Below, piece by piece: positions 1-7,686 of a stretch of DNA of 64,000 nt. Both the position numbers and the translations under genes were made by a program. Numbering within the stretch: position 1 is the first letter of the stretch; every line of letters begins with the position of its first letter. The DNA is taken from NCBI RefSeq assembly GCF_041927875.1, contig NZ_JBHFHN010000014.1. One strand, 5' to 3'. This stretch comes from Paracoccus sp041927875 (lineage in GTDB: Bacteria; Pseudomonadota; Alphaproteobacteria; Rhodobacterales; Rhodobacteraceae). Under the pieces are notes generated by a model. The model worked only from the letters and a program-made list of their open reading frames with translations. It had not been told where the DNA came from and made no database searches.

Positions 1-128
1 TGCCAGCCACGCTGTTCGTCCTCGTCTTCATGGGCGGCAAGCTTAGCAAACTGTCCGGTTTCTGGGGACCACCTCAGTCTACAGTATCCCTGCTAATCTA
101 CGAACTGGGTCTGAGAATGGACGTATGA
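1..128 (+). other. Partial open frame at window edge, unrecognised
   Basis: Frame 3 is open from the left edge to a TGA at 126–128 and would encode about 41 residues of unrecognised sequence. It could be the 3' end of a gene cut by the window, or chance. No transposase motif or inverted terminal repeat is visible. The stretch from 129 to the promoter at about 230 holds nothing I can name. Confidence 0.15.
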
Positions 129-229
129 GCGCAGCAAGTCTTGAGCCGACGGGCTGATCCCTGCCGAATTTGGTCGAGATCATCCAGCCTTTGTGGAGAT
201 GCGCCACGGCAGCCTGTCAGCAACGTGAA

Positions 230-257
230 TTGCCGAGGCCGGCCGCGCGGCTATAGT
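230..257 (+). promoter_or_regulatory. Candidate sigma-70 promoter for the NlpE-like gene
   Basis: TTGCCG (230–235) and TATAGT (252–257) are separated by 16 bp and lie about 40 bp upstream of the gene start. The hexamers match the primary-sigma consensus reasonably well. No operator was identified. Confidence 0.4.
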
Positions 258-295
258 GACGCCAGCTAAACAACTTGGTTCGGGAGATCGACCAG

Positions 296-1075
296 ATGAC
301 CAAATTGACCCGTTTCACCCTGGCCGCGGGCGTTGCCCTGATGCCGATGATCGCCATGGCCGACAGCGCCCGCACTGCCCTTGACTGGGCCGGCCGCTAT
401 GAAGGCGTGCTGCCCTGCGCAAGCTGCGAAGGTATCCAGACCGTGATTCTGCTGGGTGACGACAACACCTATCAGATCGTCGAGACCTATCTGGGCGAAA
501 AGGATGGCGAGTTCGTCGAGGACGGCACGTTCACCTGGGGCAAGGATGGCAACACCATCACCCTGGATGACGAGGACAAGCGCGCCTATCTGGTCAGCGA
601 ACATCAACTGATCCAGCTGGATGCCGATGGCAAGCCGGGCGACGACAAATATGTGCTGGCGCAGACCATCGTTCCGGCCAGCTACGCCGAGATGCCGGCC
701 GCCCCGACCGTGGATGAGGCGACGAAGAACGGCGCCAAGTTCATCGGTGGCGGTGCCAATCTGACGGTGATGCCGAACACGCTGGTGCAGTCGGAAATGG
801 AAGCCACCAAAGATCGTCACGTCGTCTTTGACGCGCTGATGAACCTCGAGTTTCCGACCGAAGCCGGTCACAAGTCGCTGACCGCGACCTTCGACATCAA
901 CTGCACCAAGAATGTCTATGCGATGCCGACCGTCGCCTATTTCAGCGAGGATGACGCGAAGGGCAAGAAGATCGAGGAAGTCACCAATAATGGCGACACC
1001 TGGATCGACCTGCCCATGGACGGCGAGCGTGACACCGATGTGGTGACCCAGGCCGCGCAGGCGTTCTGCCACTGA
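296..1075 (+). CDS. NlpE-like periplasmic protein with copper-resistance NlpE N-terminal domain
   Basis: This 259-residue protein is probably exported. The start MTKLTRF is chosen because GGGAG lies nine bases upstream; a TTG seven codons earlier has no better site. Residues 1–22 form a signal peptide ending in AMA. The segment GRYEGVLPCASCEGIQT (about residues 32–48), with its CxxC pair, is the hallmark of the NlpE N-terminal domain, which in Escherichia coli NlpE senses envelope and copper stress. There is no lipobox cysteine at the cleavage site, so it is probably soluble. The C-terminal half has one cysteine pair and is unrecognised. It sits directly upstream of the ribosomal operon but has its own promoter and terminator. 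The family is fairly secure, the function is not. Confidence 0.75.
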   Translation: MTKLTRFTLAAGVALMPMIAMADSARTALDWAGRYEGVLPCASCEGIQTVILLGDDNTYQIVETYLGEKDGEFVEDGTFTWGKDGNTITLDDEDKRAYLVSEHQLIQLDADGKPGDDKYVLAQTIVPASYAEMPAAPTVDEATKNGAKFIGGGANLTVMPNTLVQSEMEATKDRHVVFDALMNLEFPTEAGHKSLTATFDINCTKNVYAMPTVAYFSEDDAKGKKIEEVTNNGDTWIDLPMDGERDTDVVTQAAQAFCH

Positions 1076-1091
1076 TCTGCCGAAAGTGCTG

Positions 1092-1117
1092 ACGGGGCCG
1101 CCATTGCGCGGCCCCGT
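1092..1117 (+). terminator. Rho-independent terminator after NlpE-like gene
   Basis: A perfect 10-bp stem (ACGGGGCCGC / GCGGCCCCGT) with a 6-base loop is followed by only TTTG. It lies 17 bp after the stop codon and separates the gene from the ribosomal operon. The 187 bp from here to rpmC show no clear promoter hexamers. Confidence 0.6.
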
Positions 1118-1304
1118 TTGCGTCTGGCGTTGTCGCGCGGTCTTGGCCCGGCTGCGGAAACTGGCGCCGCCCCCGCCATTGGCGGATTTCCCTTGCCAAA
1201 GGCGGCCAGCCCGGCTATGGGCAAGCCTTCGTTGCGAACTCCACCGGAATCAGGGTTTCCCTGTGTTGCAGGGGCCTGCCGGTGATGTTGAAAGGAAAAG
1301 GCGG

Positions 1305-1520
1305 ATGAACGCCAAGGAATTGTCGACCAAGACGCCCGACCAGCTGAAGGATCAGCTGGTTGCGCTGAAGAAAGAAGCCTTCAACCTGCGCTTCCAGCAG
1401 GCCACCGGCCAGCTTGAGAACACCGCCCGCATGCGCGTCGTCCGCCGTGACGTCGCCCGCATCAAGACGGTGCTGAACCAGAAGGCCGCCGAGGCCGCCA
1501 TCATGTCCGACGCGAAGTAA
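1305..1520 (+). CDS. rpmC: Large ribosomal subunit protein uL29
   Basis: This encodes 71 residues, normal for L29, which sits near the polypeptide exit tunnel and contributes to the docking site for trigger factor and SRP. The start MNAKELSTKTPDQL is chosen because AAAGGAAAAGG lies just upstream; the longer open frame would add an unconserved arginine-rich extension. The helical signature NLRFQQATGQLENTARMR is clear. It is the first recognised ribosomal gene here; rplP, its usual upstream neighbour, is not directly adjacent. Confidence 0.95.
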   Translation: MNAKELSTKTPDQLKDQLVALKKEAFNLRFQQATGQLENTARMRVVRRDVARIKTVLNQKAAEAAIMSDAK

Positions 1521-1532
1521 GGGGGCCTGAGA

Positions 1533-1772
1533 ATGCCGAAACGTATCCTGCAGGGCACCGTCACCTCGGACAAGAACGACCAGACCATCACCGTTCTGGT
1601 CGAGCGCCGCTTCAAGCACCCGCTGCTGCAAAAGACCGTGCGGAAGTCGAAGAAATACCGTGCGCATGACGCGCAGAACCAATTCAAGGTCGGTGACAGC
1701 GTTCGCATCGTCGAATGTGCGCCGATCTCGAAGACGAAACGCTGGGAAGTTCTGGTCGATACGTCGGCCTGA
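1533..1772 (+). CDS. rpsQ: Small ribosomal subunit protein uS17
   Basis: This 79-residue S17 binds 16S rRNA and is a primary assembly protein of the 30S subunit. It starts MPKRILQGTVTSDKNDQT and carries the OB-fold signature KVGDSVRIVECAPISKTKRW near the C-terminus. Twelve bases separate it from rpmC, with a GGGGGCC ribosome-binding site, so it belongs to the same transcript. Length and sequence are normal for the family. Confidence 0.97.
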   Translation: MPKRILQGTVTSDKNDQTITVLVERRFKHPLLQKTVRKSKKYRAHDAQNQFKVGDSVRIVECAPISKTKRWEVLVDTSA

Positions 1773-1836
1773 CCCAGTTTGATCGAAACCCTGGGGCTGC
1801 CCGCATCGGCTGTCCCCAAAGGTCGGGAGTAACCCT

Positions 1837-2205
1837 ATGATCCAGATGCAGACCAATCTGGATGTTGCTGACAACTCCGGCGCGCGCCGGGTGCAGTGCA
1901 TCAAGGTTCTGGGCGGTTCGCACCGCCGTTACGCCTCGGTCGGCGACATCATCGTGGTGTCGGTGAAAGAGGCGATTCCGAAAGGCCGTGTGAAGAAAGG
2001 TGACGTCCGCAAGGCCGTCGTCGTTCGCACCGCCAAGGACGTTCGCCGTGAAGACGGCACCTCGATCCGTTTCGACCGCAACGCCGCCGTCATCCTGAAC
2101 AACCAGGGCGAACCGGTCGGCACCCGCATCTTCGGGCCGGTCGTGCGCGAGCTGCGGGCCAAGAACTTCATGAAGATCATCTCGCTTGCCCCGGAGGTGC
2201 TGTAA
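1837..2205 (+). CDS. rplN: Large ribosomal subunit protein uL14
   Basis: This 122-residue L14 forms part of the intersubunit bridge and the binding platform for translational GTPases. MIQMQTNLDVADNSGARR at the N-terminus is near-invariant in bacteria. GGGAG precedes the ATG. A 64-bp gap after rpsQ shows no obvious promoter, so the gene is read as part of the same operon. Its TAA overlaps the ATG of rplX by one base, indicating translational coupling. Confidence 0.98.
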   Translation: MIQMQTNLDVADNSGARRVQCIKVLGGSHRRYASVGDIIVVSVKEAIPKGRVKKGDVRKAVVVRTAKDVRREDGTSIRFDRNAAVILNNQGEPVGTRIFGPVVRELRAKNFMKIISLAPEVL

Positions 2206-2509
2206 TGGCTGCCAAGCTGAAGAAAGGCGACAAGGTCGTCGTCCTGGCCGGCAAGGACAAGGGCAAGACCGGTGAGATTTCGGCGGTCATGCCGAAGGAC
2301 AACAAGGCGGTGGTCGATGGCGTGAACATGGCCATCCGTCACCAGCGTCAGACCCAGACCACCCAGGGCGGCCGCGTGTCGAAGGCGATGCCGATCGACC
2401 TGTCGAACCTGGCGCTGCTGGACAAGAACGGCAAACCCACCCGCGTCGGCTTCCGCATGGAAGACGACAAGAAGGTGCGCTTCGCCAAGACCACGGGGGA
2501 TGCGATCTG

Positions 2510-2510
<1 letters not shown>
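2205..2510 (+). CDS. rplX: Large ribosomal subunit protein uL24
   Basis: This 101-residue L24 initiates 50S assembly by binding the 5' part of 23S rRNA. The KOW motif KGDKVVVLAGKDKGKTGEI occupies roughly residues 7–25. Start and stop overlap the neighbouring genes by one base (TAATG and TGATG), which fits tight coupling in the spc operon. Confidence 0.97.
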
Positions 2511-3070
<560 letters not shown>

Positions 3071-3092
3071 GCGCGGGAAGGAAAAGACACCA

Positions 3093-3398
3093 ATGGCCAA
3101 AGTTTCCATGGTTGAACGCGAAAAGAAGCGCGCCCGCCTGGTGCAGAAATATGCCGCCAAGCGTGCCGCCCTGAAAGCGGTCATCGAAGATCAGTCCAAG
3201 CCGATGGAAGAGCGTTTCAAGGCGACGATGAAGCTGGCGGAACTGCCGCGCAACAGCAGTGCTGTGCGTCTGCACAACCGCTGCCAGCTGACCGGTCGTC
3301 CGCACGCCTACTATCGCAAACTGAAACTGTCGCGGATCATGCTGCGTGAACTGGCCTCGTTCGGCCAGATCCCGGGCATGGTCAAGTCGAGCTGGTAA
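3093..3398 (+). CDS. rpsN: Small ribosomal subunit protein uS14
   Basis: This is the long, zinc-free form of S14 (101 residues). It contains a single cysteine in NRCQLTGRPHAYYRK and lacks the CxxC pairs of the short zinc-binding type. It assembles into the head of the 30S subunit. The conserved C-terminus FGQIPGMVKSSW is intact. No zinc-regulated paralogue is visible in the window. Confidence 0.97.
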   Translation: MAKVSMVEREKKRARLVQKYAAKRAALKAVIEDQSKPMEERFKATMKLAELPRNSSAVRLHNRCQLTGRPHAYYRKLKLSRIMLRELASFGQIPGMVKSSW

Positions 3399-3410
3399 GG
3401 AGAACGCATC

Positions 3411-3809
3411 ATGGCGATGAACGATCCCCTCGGCGATATGCTGACCCGCATCCGCAACGCTTCGCTGCGTGGCAAATCCACCGTCCGCACCCCGGCCAGC
3501 AAGCTGCGCGCCTGGGTTCTGGATGTGCTGAAAGACGAAGGCTATATCCGCGGCTATGAAGCCGTGACCGGGGCCGATGGCCATCCGGCGCTGGAAATCA
3601 GCCTGAAGTACTTTGAAGGCACCCCCGTCATCCGTGAGCTGAAGCGCGTCTCGACCCCCGGTCGCCGCGTCTATGCCTCGGTCAAGGAAATCCCGTCGGT
3701 TCGCAACGGCCTGGGTCTGTCGATCGTGTCGACCCCCAAGGGCGTGATGACCGATGCGAACGCTCGCAACGCCAATGTCGGCGGCGAAGTTCTCTGCACC
3801 GTGTTCTAA
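3411..3809 (+). CDS. rpsH: Small ribosomal subunit protein uS8
   Basis: This 132-residue S8 binds helix 21 of 16S rRNA; in Escherichia coli it also represses the spc operon. N-terminal NDPLGDMLTRIRNA and the C-terminal STPKGVMTDANARNANVGGE are family signatures. AAGGAGAA precedes the ATG. Whether S8 autoregulation operates here cannot be judged from this sequence. Confidence 0.98.
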   Translation: MAMNDPLGDMLTRIRNASLRGKSTVRTPASKLRAWVLDVLKDEGYIRGYEAVTGADGHPALEISLKYFEGTPVIRELKRVSTPGRRVYASVKEIPSVRNGLGLSIVSTPKGVMTDANARNANVGGEVLCTVF

Positions 3810-3819
3810 GGAGGGGACA

Positions 3820-4353
3820 ATGTCTCGGATTGGTAAGAAACCGGTCGCCCTTCCCAAGGGTGTGAGTGCCGAAATCAAGGGCCAGACGGTCGAAGTGAAA
3901 GGGCCGAAAGGCACCCGCAGCTTTACCGCCACCGACGATGTGACGCTGGCGATGGAGGACGGTGCGATCACCGTCACCCCGCGCGGCACGTCCAAGCGCG
4001 CGCGCCAGCAATGGGGCATGTCGCGGTCGATGATCGAGAACCTGACCGTCGGCGTGTCGGAAGGCTTCAAGAAAGAGCTGGAAATCCAGGGCGTCGGTTA
4101 CCGCGCTGCGATGAACGGCAACGTGCTGAAGCTGTCGCTGGGCTATAGCCACGAAGTCAACTTCGAGGTGCCCCAGGGTGTCACCGTGACCGCCCCCAAG
4201 CAGACCGAAATCGTCGTTGAAGGCATCGACGAACAGCAGGTCGGCCAGGTGGCCGCGAACATCCGCGAATGGCGCAAGCCCGAGCCCTACAAGGGCAAAG
4301 GCATCCGCTATAAGGGCGAGTTCATCTTCCGCAAGGAAGGCAAGAAGAAGTAA
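3820..4353 (+). CDS. rplF: Large ribosomal subunit protein uL6
   Basis: This 177-residue L6 lies near the factor-binding site of the 50S subunit. The start MSRIGKKPVALPKG is preceded by AAGGAGGGG; a longer frame overlapping rpsH is rejected. Two L6 repeats are visible, the second with the signature EPYKGKGIRYKGE near the C-terminus. Ten bases separate it from the rpsH stop. Confidence 0.98.
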   Translation: MSRIGKKPVALPKGVSAEIKGQTVEVKGPKGTRSFTATDDVTLAMEDGAITVTPRGTSKRARQQWGMSRSMIENLTVGVSEGFKKELEIQGVGYRAAMNGNVLKLSLGYSHEVNFEVPQGVTVTAPKQTEIVVEGIDEQQVGQVAANIREWRKPEPYKGKGIRYKGEFIFRKEGKKK

Positions 4354-4364
4354 GGGGCGCGACA

Positions 4365-4724
4365 ATGGCACTGAAAAAGCAAGAGCTGTTTGCGAAGCGC
4401 CGCCTGCGCGTTCGCAACAAACTGAAGGCGATGTCGAATGGCCGTCCGCGGCTGTCCGTGCATCGGTCGTCGAAGAACATCAGCGTCCAGCTGATCGACG
4501 ACGTGGCCGGCAAGACGCTGGCTGCGGCCTCGACCTTGGAAAAGGATCTGGGCTTCGTCGGCAAGAACAACGTCGAGGCGGCCGCCAAGATCGGCGCCAC
4601 CATCGCCGAACGGGCCAAGAAGGCCGGGGTCGAGGATGTCGTCTTCGACCGTGGCGGTTTCATCTTCCACGGCAAGATCAAGGCCCTGGCGGATGCGGCG
4701 CGCGAAGGCGGGCTGAAGTTCTGA
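4365..4724 (+). CDS. rplR: Large ribosomal subunit protein uL18
   Basis: This 119-residue L18 cooperates with L5 to bind 5S rRNA. It starts MALKKQELFAKRRLRVR, and the C-terminal block VVFDRGGFIFHGKIKALADA is diagnostic. Eleven bases separate it from rplF. The 110 bp that follow before rpsE contain an unusual set of inverted repeats, described separately. Confidence 0.97.
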   Translation: MALKKQELFAKRRLRVRNKLKAMSNGRPRLSVHRSSKNISVQLIDDVAGKTLAAASTLEKDLGFVGKNNVEAAAKIGATIAERAKKAGVEDVVFDRGGFIFHGKIKALADAAREGGLKF

Positions 4725-4727
4725 CGT

Positions 4728-4786
4728 GGTGGGTGGCGGCAACGCCACCCCGATGATCCGGGGGCGGCATCCGTGCCACCCACCAG
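4728..4786 (+). promoter_or_regulatory. Nested, mutually exclusive hairpins between rplR and rpsE
   Basis: TGGTGGGTGGC (4728–4738) pairs perfectly over 11 bp with GCCACCCACCA (4776–4786). GGTGGC at 4733–4738 can instead pair with GCCACC at 4745–4750. The two pairings exclude each other. No T-run follows, so it is not a simple terminator. It could modulate transcription or translation between the two halves of the operon (inference). Confidence 0.4.
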
Positions 4787-4834
4787 GATTGGACAAAATC
4801 GGCGCCGCTTGCGCCAACTTGAAAGGAATGCCGT

Positions 4835-5401
4835 ATGGCAGAACGTGACAACCGCCGGGGCCGCCGCGAAGAGCGCGAGGAAACCCCGGAATTCGCCGAT
4901 CGTCTGGTTGCGATCAACCGCGTGTCGAAAACCGTCAAGGGCGGCAAGCGCTTTGGCTTTGCGGCTCTGGTCGTTGTTGGTGACCAGCGTGGCCGCGTCG
5001 GCTTCGGCAAGGGCAAGGCGAAGGAAGTGCCCGAGGCGATCCGCAAGGCCACCGAGCAGGCGAAGCGCAGCCTGGTCCGCGTGCCGCTGCGCGATGGCCG
5101 CACCCTGCACCACGACATCGAAGGCCGCCACGGCGCCGGCAAGGTCGTGATGCGCACCGCCGTCGCGGGGACCGGGATCATCGCCGGTGGTCCGATGCGC
5201 GCCGTGTTCGAGATGCTGGGCGTCCAGGATGTCGTGGCCAAGTCGCTGGGGTCGCAGAACCCCTACAACATGATCCGCGCCACCATCGACGGCCTGAAGA
5301 AAGAGGCCTCGCCCCGCCAGGTCGCCGCCCGTCGCGGCAAGAAGGTGGGCGACATCCTGAAATCGGACGCCAAGCCGGCCGAAGAAGCCGTCGAAGCGTA
5401 A
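4835..5401 (+). CDS. rpsE: Small ribosomal subunit protein uS5
   Basis: This 188-residue S5 contributes to decoding fidelity and mRNA unwinding at the entry tunnel. The N-terminal double-stranded-RNA-binding fold (FGFAALVVVGDQRGRVGFGKGKAKEV, given here only as position about 45–70) and the segment GTGIIAGGPMRAVFEMLGV (about 111–129) are characteristic. The start MAERDNRRGRREE follows GAAAGGAA. An in-frame alternative start further upstream lacks a site. Confidence 0.97.
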   Translation: MAERDNRRGRREEREETPEFADRLVAINRVSKTVKGGKRFGFAALVVVGDQRGRVGFGKGKAKEVPEAIRKATEQAKRSLVRVPLRDGRTLHHDIEGRHGAGKVVMRTAVAGTGIIAGGPMRAVFEMLGVQDVVAKSLGSQNPYNMIRATIDGLKKEASPRQVAARRGKKVGDILKSDAKPAEEAVEA

Positions 5402-5413
5402 GGAGACCGGAGC

Positions 5414-5602
5414 ATGGCCAAGAAAACCATCACTGTGAAGCAGGTCGGTTCGCCGATCCGCCGCCCCGAGATCCAGCGCCAGACGCTGATCGGCCTGGGC
5501 CTGAACAAGATGCACCGCACGCGCGAGCTGGAAGATACCCCGGCGGTTCGCGGCATGATCGCCAAGATCCCGCATCTGGTTCAGATCGTCGACGAGAAGT
5601 AA
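5414..5602 (+). CDS. rpmD: Large ribosomal subunit protein uL30
   Basis: This 62-residue L30 has the single-domain bacterial form, starting MAKKTITVKQVGSPIRRP and including LIGLGLNKMHRTRELEDTP. AAGGAGA precedes the ATG. In most bacteria rplO and secY follow directly. Here a strong terminator follows after seven bases, so the operon ends or is split at this point. Confidence 0.97.
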   Translation: MAKKTITVKQVGSPIRRPEIQRQTLIGLGLNKMHRTRELEDTPAVRGMIAKIPHLVQIVDEK

Positions 5603-5609
5603 GAACAGC

Positions 5610-5631
5610 GGGCCGGGGGAAACCCCGGCCC
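5610..5631 (+). terminator. Rho-independent terminator after rpmD
   Basis: A perfect 9-bp stem, GGGCCGGGG / CCCCGGCCC, encloses a GAAA tetraloop and is followed by TTGTCTTTG. It ends the ribosomal operon eight bases after the rpmD stop codon. Confidence 0.85.
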
Positions 5632-5696
5632 TTGTCTTTGTGGCAAGCCGGTGTTGCGCCGCGTCCTGCCGCCCGCGTTTTACCCCCGCAACCGCC

Positions 5697-5729
5697 CCCA
5701 CACATGCGCCCACACATGCGCCCATTGCG
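5697..5729. repeat. 12-bp direct repeat, 2.7 copies
   Basis: CCCACACATGCG occurs twice head to tail (5697–5708 and 5709–5720), followed by a partial copy CCCATTGCG. It lies in the 253-bp gap between rpmD and the GFA gene; nothing else in the gap was identified with confidence. It may be a slippage product. Confidence 0.6.
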
Positions 5730-5855
5730 CCGCAATCCGCCTCTGTTGTGCGGGCGCCTCAGCCCTTCGGATGACTGACTTATCCGCCGCTTCGGCATAG
5801 GATATGCGCGTGCCGTGCCCGCCGGGCGCGGACTTTCCCAAGGGAGGATCTTCTG

Positions 5856-6290
5856 ATGGCCACGTATACGGGCGGCTGCGCACACCATAAGGTGACCGCC
5901 GCGAATCCCATCGACAACCACGAATGCCATTGCAACGTCTGCAAGTCGGTCACCGGCCAGCACACCACGCATGTCGTGTTCTTCAATCATGGCGACGTCA
6001 AGGTTGACGGCTCGGGCCCGACCAAGCGCGTGCCCTTCAACAAGGACAACCCCAACGGCCCGCTGGAAATCGTGATCTGCGAAGATTGCGGCGCGGTGTT
6101 GATGCTGGACGACAAGCAGGGCCGCATCCGCGTCGCCGTGCCGAACGTCATGGGCTATGACGACGCCAATTTCCCGAAAGCCACCTATCACGCCTTCTGG
6201 GACGAATCGAAAGGCTACGCCAAGCCGGACGACGGCCGCCCGGTCTATGAGGGGCTGCGCCCCGACTTCACTTGGCCGAAGGGCGCCTGA
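5856..6290 (+). CDS. GFA-family (CENP-V/Mss4-like fold) zinc protein
   Basis: This 144-residue protein belongs to the glutathione-dependent formaldehyde-activating enzyme (GFA) family. Zinc-ligand motifs appear in the expected order: GGCAHH near residue 8, CHCNVC near 24–29, and CEDCG near 82. AGGGAGG precedes the ATG. GFA founder members were reported to bind S-hydroxymethylglutathione, but most homologues have no proven substrate, so the formaldehyde role should not be assumed. It is monocistronic, with its own terminator, and lies between the ribosomal genes and the paa cluster without an evident link to either. Confidence 0.85.
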   Translation: MATYTGGCAHHKVTAANPIDNHECHCNVCKSVTGQHTTHVVFFNHGDVKVDGSGPTKRVPFNKDNPNGPLEIVICEDCGAVLMLDDKQGRIRVAVPNVMGYDDANFPKATYHAFWDESKGYAKPDDGRPVYEGLRPDFTWPKGA

Positions 6291-6320
6291 TCGCCCCCAC
6301 CCTCCGTGGTGAACCCCATG

Positions 6321-6340
6321 CCCCGGCCCAGCGGCCGGGG
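6321..6340 (+). terminator. Rho-independent terminator after GFA gene
   Basis: CCCCGGCC and GGCCGGGG form an 8-bp stem around CAGC, followed by CTTCTTGTTG. It lies 30 bp after the GFA stop codon and insulates it from the paa promoter. Confidence 0.75.
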
Positions 6341-6377
6341 CTTCTTGTTGTCGGAACCCGGCTTTGCCACAGTTTGC

Positions 6378-6426
6378 TTGACAAGATGGGCGGCTCTGGC
6401 CGTATAAATGACCGACCGATCGGTCA
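6378..6426 (+). promoter_or_regulatory. paaJ promoter with PaaR-type palindromic operator
   Basis: TTGACA (6378–6383) and TATAAA (6403–6408), 19 bp apart, form an excellent promoter. Immediately after the -10 box lies the near-perfect palindrome TGACCGACCGATCGGTCA (6409–6426), where it would cover the transcription start. A closely related palindrome occurs at 19913–19930 between paaG and livJ. The TetR-family PaaR encoded at 16605–17201 is the obvious candidate ligand, probably relieved by phenylacetyl-CoA as in other PaaR systems (established for homologues, inferred here). Confidence 0.75.
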
Positions 6427-6468
6427 ATAAACGATCGCGCCGGTGACCAAAGGGGAGGGGAAGCCAGC

Positions 6469-7674
6469 ATGACCGAGGCCCTGATCTGTGACGCCATCCG
6501 CACGCCCATCGGGCGCTATGGCGGGGCCTTGTCGGGCGTGCGCGCCGATGATCTGGCCGCCGAACCATTGCGGGCGCTGATGGATCGCAATCCCGGCGTC
6601 AACTGGTCGGCGGTCGATGACCTGATCTATGGCTGCGCCAACCAGGCGGGCGAGGATAACCGGAACGTCGCCCGCATGGCCGCGCTGCTGGCCGGGCTGC
6701 CGATCGAGGTGCCGGGCACCACCGTCAACCGCCTGTGCGGGTCGGGCATGGATGCGGTCGGCATGGCCGCGCGGGCGATCAAGGCCGGCGATTGCGATCT
6801 GGTGATCGCTGGCGGCGTCGAATCGATGAGCCGCGCGCCCTTCGTCATGCCCAAGGCCGACACCGCCTTTTCCCGCGCCAATGCGGTCTATGACACGACG
6901 ATCGGCTGGCGCTTCGTGAACCCACGGATGAAGGCCGATCACGGCACCGATTCGATGCCGCAGACCGCCGACAACGTTGCCGCCGACTGGGGTATCAGCC
7001 GCGCCGATCAGGATGCTTTTGCCCTGCGCAGTCAGGCGAAATGGGCGGTAGCACAGGCGGCGGGCCTGTTCGCCGATGAAATCGCCCCTGTCAACATTCC
7101 GCAGAAAAAGGGCGATCCGCGAATCGTCGACACCGACGAGCACCCGCGCCCTGAGACCACGCCCGACCAGATGGCGCGGCTGAAGGGGGTCAACGGGCCG
7201 GATCTGACGGTCACGGCGGCGAATGCCTCGGGCGTCAATGACGGGGCCTGTGCGCTGATCCTGGCCAGCCCCGCCGCCGCGCAGGCGCACGGGCTGACGC
7301 CGCGCGCCCGTGTGGTGGCGATGGCCGCCGCTGGTGTCGCCCCGCGCATCATGGGGATCGGCCCGGTGCCCGCCGTGCGCAAGGTGCTGGAGCGAACCGG
7401 CCTGACGCTGGACCAGATGGACGTGATCGAACTGAATGAGGCCTTCGCCGCCCAATCGCTTGCCGTTCTGCGCGACCTTGGCCTGGCCGATGACGATGCG
7501 AGGGTGAACCCGAACGGTGGCGCGATTGCCCTTGGGCATCCGCTGGGCATGTCGGGGGCGCGTCTGGTCACCACGGCGCTTTATCAGTTGCAGCGCACCG
7601 GCGGGCGCTATGGCCTTTGCGCGATGTGCGTGGGCGTGGGCCAAGGCATCGCTATCATCATCGAACGGATCTGA
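6469..7674 (+). CDS. paaJ: 3-oxoadipyl-CoA / 3-oxo-5,6-dehydrosuberyl-CoA thiolase
   Basis: This 401-residue thiolase performs the CoA-dependent cleavages late in phenylacetate degradation, releasing acetyl-CoA and succinyl-CoA. The catalytic cysteine lies in TTVNRLCGSGMDAV (about residue 90). The second active-site block NPNGGAIALGHPLGMSGARL (about 347) and the C-terminal CMCVGVGQG are intact. The N-terminus EALICDAIRTPIGRYGGAL matches PaaJ/PcaF. AGGGGAGGGGAA precedes the ATG. It opens the operon directly behind the palindromic operator and is 12 bp from paaA. PcaF of the beta-ketoadipate pathway is the alternative name; the context decides for paaJ. Confidence 0.93.
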   Translation: MTEALICDAIRTPIGRYGGALSGVRADDLAAEPLRALMDRNPGVNWSAVDDLIYGCANQAGEDNRNVARMAALLAGLPIEVPGTTVNRLCGSGMDAVGMAARAIKAGDCDLVIAGGVESMSRAPFVMPKADTAFSRANAVYDTTIGWRFVNPRMKADHGTDSMPQTADNVAADWGISRADQDAFALRSQAKWAVAQAAGLFADEIAPVNIPQKKGDPRIVDTDEHPRPETTPDQMARLKGVNGPDLTVTAANASGVNDGACALILASPAAAQAHGLTPRARVVAMAAAGVAPRIMGIGPVPAVRKVLERTGLTLDQMDVIELNEAFAAQSLAVLRDLGLADDDARVNPNGGAIALGHPLGMSGARLVTTALYQLQRTGGRYGLCAMCVGVGQGIAIIIERI

Positions 7675-7686
7675 AGGGGGACAATC

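Noticed and set aside
1..274. Insertion-sequence remnant at the window start
   Set aside because: The sequence looked out of place beside ribosomal genes, but no terminal repeat, target duplication or transposase motif could be seen.
5856..6290. Formaldehyde detoxification enzyme by name
   Set aside because: Only family membership is supported. No formaldehyde dehydrogenase or glutathione genes are nearby, so the specific activity is not claimed.
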